A stretch of 33,685 nucleotides of DNA, from positions 1 to 33,685 of the forward strand of contig JAGQPF010000318.1 in the NCBI GenBank assembly GCA_020426845.1, in the 5' to 3' direction. A program made the translations under genes and the position numbers. This document shows, piece by piece, positions 32,030 through 33,685 of this stretch (within the stretch, counting starts at the first letter, position 1; the number at the start of each line of letters is the position of its first letter). The notes beneath the pieces are model-generated. The model searched no databases. It was not told where the DNA came from and saw nothing but the letters and a program-made list of their open reading frames with translations. This DNA comes from Planctomycetales bacterium (lineage in GTDB: Bacteria > Planctomycetota > Planctomycetia > Pirellulales > Pirellulaceae).

Positions 32030-33472
32030 TCAATTGCGCTGGATGCCTTGCCACCCCAGCACCCGTCGCAGCTCTTGGGGCGAAGTCTGGCCCGTCTCCA
32101 CGGCTGCCAAGCCGCGGCGCCAAAGCATGGTCTGGAACTCGGTGTGCGATGCTTGAGCCCACGCCGAGCTCTCCTGCTGCGCCGGCAGACTTTGTTCGTC
32201 GGGCAGTGGACAATCTTCGCGAATGGGGTGCGTGCGGAGGCAACGGTGTTCGGCGATCAACATGCGTCCCGCATATCCGGTTCCCAGACACGCGGAGCAA
32301 CCGCGAGGCGCCTTGCCGGCGGCGACCGGCAATCCAAGCAACTCCGGGGCGCCGGCCGACGAGACCGCAATGGCCCGGGCGCAGTCACAAAGGCGGCGCA
32401 CTAGGCGCTGATTGACCACGCCGGCAATGCCCGCTCGCAGCATATATTCTTCCACTCGCATGTCGGCCAATCGCCGCAGCGCTTCGGCAACGCTGCCCGC
32501 ATGCAAGGAGCTCAAGACGAGATGCCCCGTCAACGCGGCGGCAACTGCGGCCCGCGCTGACTCCGAGTCACGGATCTCGCCGATCATCATGACTTCGGGA
32601 TCCTGTCGCACCAGCGAGCGAAAGCCGGAGCTCAACGTCAACTCCGCGGCCTCATTGACCTCGGCCTGAGCAACTCCTTCGACAGCCACCTCGATCGGGT
32701 CCTCCATCGTAATCACGGCGCGAGAGCCGTGACTGACCGCGACGATCTCTCGCAGGCAGGCGTAGAGCGATGTTGTCTTGCCGCTGCCCGCGGGTCCGGT
32801 GATCAGGACTGCCCCCGACGTCAATTCCAGCGCGCGTTCGAGCCAGCTTTGTGTTTCGGGCGCGTACCCCAGGTCCGCCACCCGCGACAAGTCGGTGCGG
32901 CGCGAAAACAGTCGCACGGCCGCCCGCTCTCCGTATAACGTCGGAAAGGTGCTGACGCGCATCTCGCGGTGGCCGGACAAATCGGCCGCTGCTCCCTGCA
33001 TTTCCTCCATTGATCGGGCCTCCATCGCAGGCGACCCTTGTGAGGCCCGAGGGACTGGTCGGGCCTCCATCGCAGGCGACCCTTGTGAAGCCCGAGGGAC
33101 TGGAATCCGGCCTTCTTGCGGGACGTCGCTGCGGTAGGTCAACAGATTTGCGAGCACCTTCAGCCGCGTCACGACATCGGTTCTTTCCCCGGGCGAGAAC
33201 ACGCCGAGCGGTTGCAGGACTCCATCCAGCCGCCACGACACGGACAAGCCGGCGCTCGTCGGCTGAAAGTGAACATCGCTCGCACCAGCTGCCGCCGCCG
33301 CCGACAGCAGTGGCTGAAGAAAGTCCGACGCATAACTTCCGGACGCCGGAGACAGCGATCGCAACAATTCCACAACGGAGAGAGCCGTGTTCAAGGCAGG
33401 CCTAGATGCGACATGAGGTATTCGGGGAATGGCGAGACATGGGACACCGGTGTGCGACTCTCGGTGTGACAA
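32030..33472 (-). CDS. GspE/PilB-type secretion ATPase with two repeat-derived insertions
   Basis: The 480-residue frame has no early in-frame ATG; TTG 33472 is taken as start, with TTG 33391 as an alternative. A short N-terminal region ('ASDVHFQPTSAGLSVSWRLDGVLQPLG') is followed by the ATPase core: Walker A 'GPAGSGKTTS' (226-235), Asp box 'ITMEDPIE' (254-261), Walker B 'VMMIGEIRD' (294-302), His box 'HLVLSSLHAGS' (317-327) and the tetracysteine pair 'LCDC'/'CSAC'. The family powers type II secretion or type IV pili. Residues 124-153 are two tandem copies of the dispersed repeat (VPRASQGSPAMEARP) placed between 'PQEGRI' and 'HREMRVSTFPTLYGERAAVRLF', a junction that is normally short. The protein lacks the long N1 domain of classic GspE. 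Confidence 0.88.
   Translation of the reverse strand: MSHRESHTGVPCLAIPRIPHVASRPALNTALSVVELLRSLSPASGSYASDFLQPLLSAAAAAGASDVHFQPTSAGLSVSWRLDGVLQPLGVFSPGERTDVVTRLKVLANLLTYRSDVPQEGRIPVPRASQGSPAMEARPVPRASQGSPAMEARSMEEMQGAAADLSGHREMRVSTFPTLYGERAAVRLFSRRTDLSRVADLGYAPETQSWLERALELTSGAVLITGPAGSGKTTSLYACLREIVAVSHGSRAVITMEDPIEVAVEGVAQAEVNEAAELTLSSGFRSLVRQDPEVMMIGEIRDSESARAAVAAALTGHLVLSSLHAGSVAEALRRLADMRVEEYMLRAGIAGVVNQRLVRRLCDCARAIAVSSAGAPELLGLPVAAGKAPRGCSACLGTGYAGRMLIAEHRCLRTHPIREDCPLPDEQSLPAQQESSAWAQASHTEFQTMLWRRGLAAVETGQTSPQELRRVLGWQGIQRN
33014..33102 (-). repeat. Copies 4 and 5 of the 45-bp coding repeat, in tandem inside the GspE-like gene
   Basis: Two units in exact 45-base register: the left arms start at 33015 and 33060. 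They are in the opposite orientation relative to the host gene compared with copies 1-3, so they are read as VPRASQGSPAMEARP twice. The second unit carries one arm mutation (GAAGCCCG). Confidence 0.9.
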
Positions 33473-33540
33473 CGCTCCGTGCGCACTATAGTGTATGCCG
33501 ACTGCCGGGCGCGCGGCGACTGGCCGGACCGTTCGTGGCC

Positions 33541-33685
33541 GGTCCCTCGGGCCTCACAAGGGTCGCCTGCGATGGAGGCCCGACCTGTCCCTCGGGCCTC
33601 ACAAGGGTCGCCTGCGATGGAGGCCCGACCGCAGTCCACAGGGCCTCACAAGGGTCGCCTGCGATGGAGGCCCGACCGCAGTCCA
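33541..33685 (-). repeat. Copies 6-8 of the 45-bp repeat, tandem array running off the window
   Basis: Units at 33541-33585, 33586-33630 and 33631-33677 (45, 45 and 47 bases), followed by 'GCAGTCCA', which also opens unit 8 and suggests a further copy beyond the edge. They lie 69 bases upstream of the GspE-like start, on its leader side. The short open frame across them (33391-33639, minus) is judged repeat-derived rather than a gene, but an upstream protein gene could extend into the array from outside. Confidence 0.9.

Noticed and set aside
33391..33639. Small minus-strand protein rich in 'GRASIAGDPCEARG'
   Set aside because: The frame consists of the tandem repeat read in one of its open frames and overlaps the GspE-like gene in another frame.
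33541..33685. CRISPR array at the right edge
   Set aside because: Units are contiguous 45-bp repeats with no unique spacers, and the same sequence occurs inside protein genes; no cas gene is seen.
1..33685. tRNA, rRNA or riboswitch genes
   Set aside because: Nothing with a recognisable cloverleaf, rRNA core motif or known aptamer consensus was found by eye; small RNAs cannot be excluded without a covariance search.

Overview
The window reads like a GC-rich chromosome segment of a planctomycete, probably Pirellulales-like. The evidence is the gene set: a PhoD-like phosphatase, a DapL route to lysine and meso-diaminopimelate, ECF sigma factors paired with a giant membrane anti-sigma-like protein, an isochorismatase-ThuA fusion, and many dispersed palindromic repeats. 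Few genes have strong Shine-Dalgarno sites. This placement is an inference from the proteins; no rRNA or tRNA gene was seen to confirm it.

Layout. 1-747: the 3' end of a TauD/TfdA-like dioxygenase gene. 763-922: a short tandem repeat. 954-2915: a secreted PhoD-like phosphatase, convergent with a long minus-strand run (2922-14161). Read in its own direction, that run encodes an MBL/beta-CASP nuclease overlapping lnt, a BtaA-like betaine-lipid enzyme, an OleC-like beta-lactone synthetase overlapping a FIST sensor protein, a Gfo/Idh/MocA oxidoreductase, dapL and a helical-repeat lipoprotein. 14393-17202 (plus): an isochorismatase-ThuA fusion and an atypical SDR. 17252-20605 (minus): the most striking gene, one 1117-residue polypeptide joining 2-oxoacid dehydrogenase E1-alpha, E1-beta, a lipoyl domain and a complete KAS III (FabH-like) ketosynthase. 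21255-23143 (plus): upp overlapping a concentrative nucleoside transporter, a pyrimidine salvage pair. 23144-25010: a small accessory patch with an unknown protein, a DUF4259 protein and a remnant of an Rpn-type nuclease. 25023-31156: two divergent sigma-factor genes, the second leading into a 1563-residue transmembrane anti-sigma-like protein with macroglobulin-like parts. 31576-33472 (minus): a GspE/PilB-type ATPase and a small membrane protein.

Four families of short repeats overlie this. The most interesting is a 45-bp palindromic element with 8-bp arms. It lies in frame inside three unrelated protein genes (phosphatase, anti-sigma-like protein, GspE-type ATPase), in either orientation, and as a tandem array at the right edge. 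Its length is a multiple of three and five of its six frames are open, so it can behave as a protein-coding invasive repeat. A second family (hairpins built on GGCACGGAGACACGGAG-like arms) occurs here only in gaps between convergent genes, where it could act as a bidirectional terminator.

The two best candidates for undescribed biology are the E1-lipoyl-ketosynthase fusion, which could couple oxidative decarboxylation of a 2-oxoacid directly to Claisen condensation, and the in-frame 45-bp repeat. All functional statements come from reading motifs by eye; no database search was possible.
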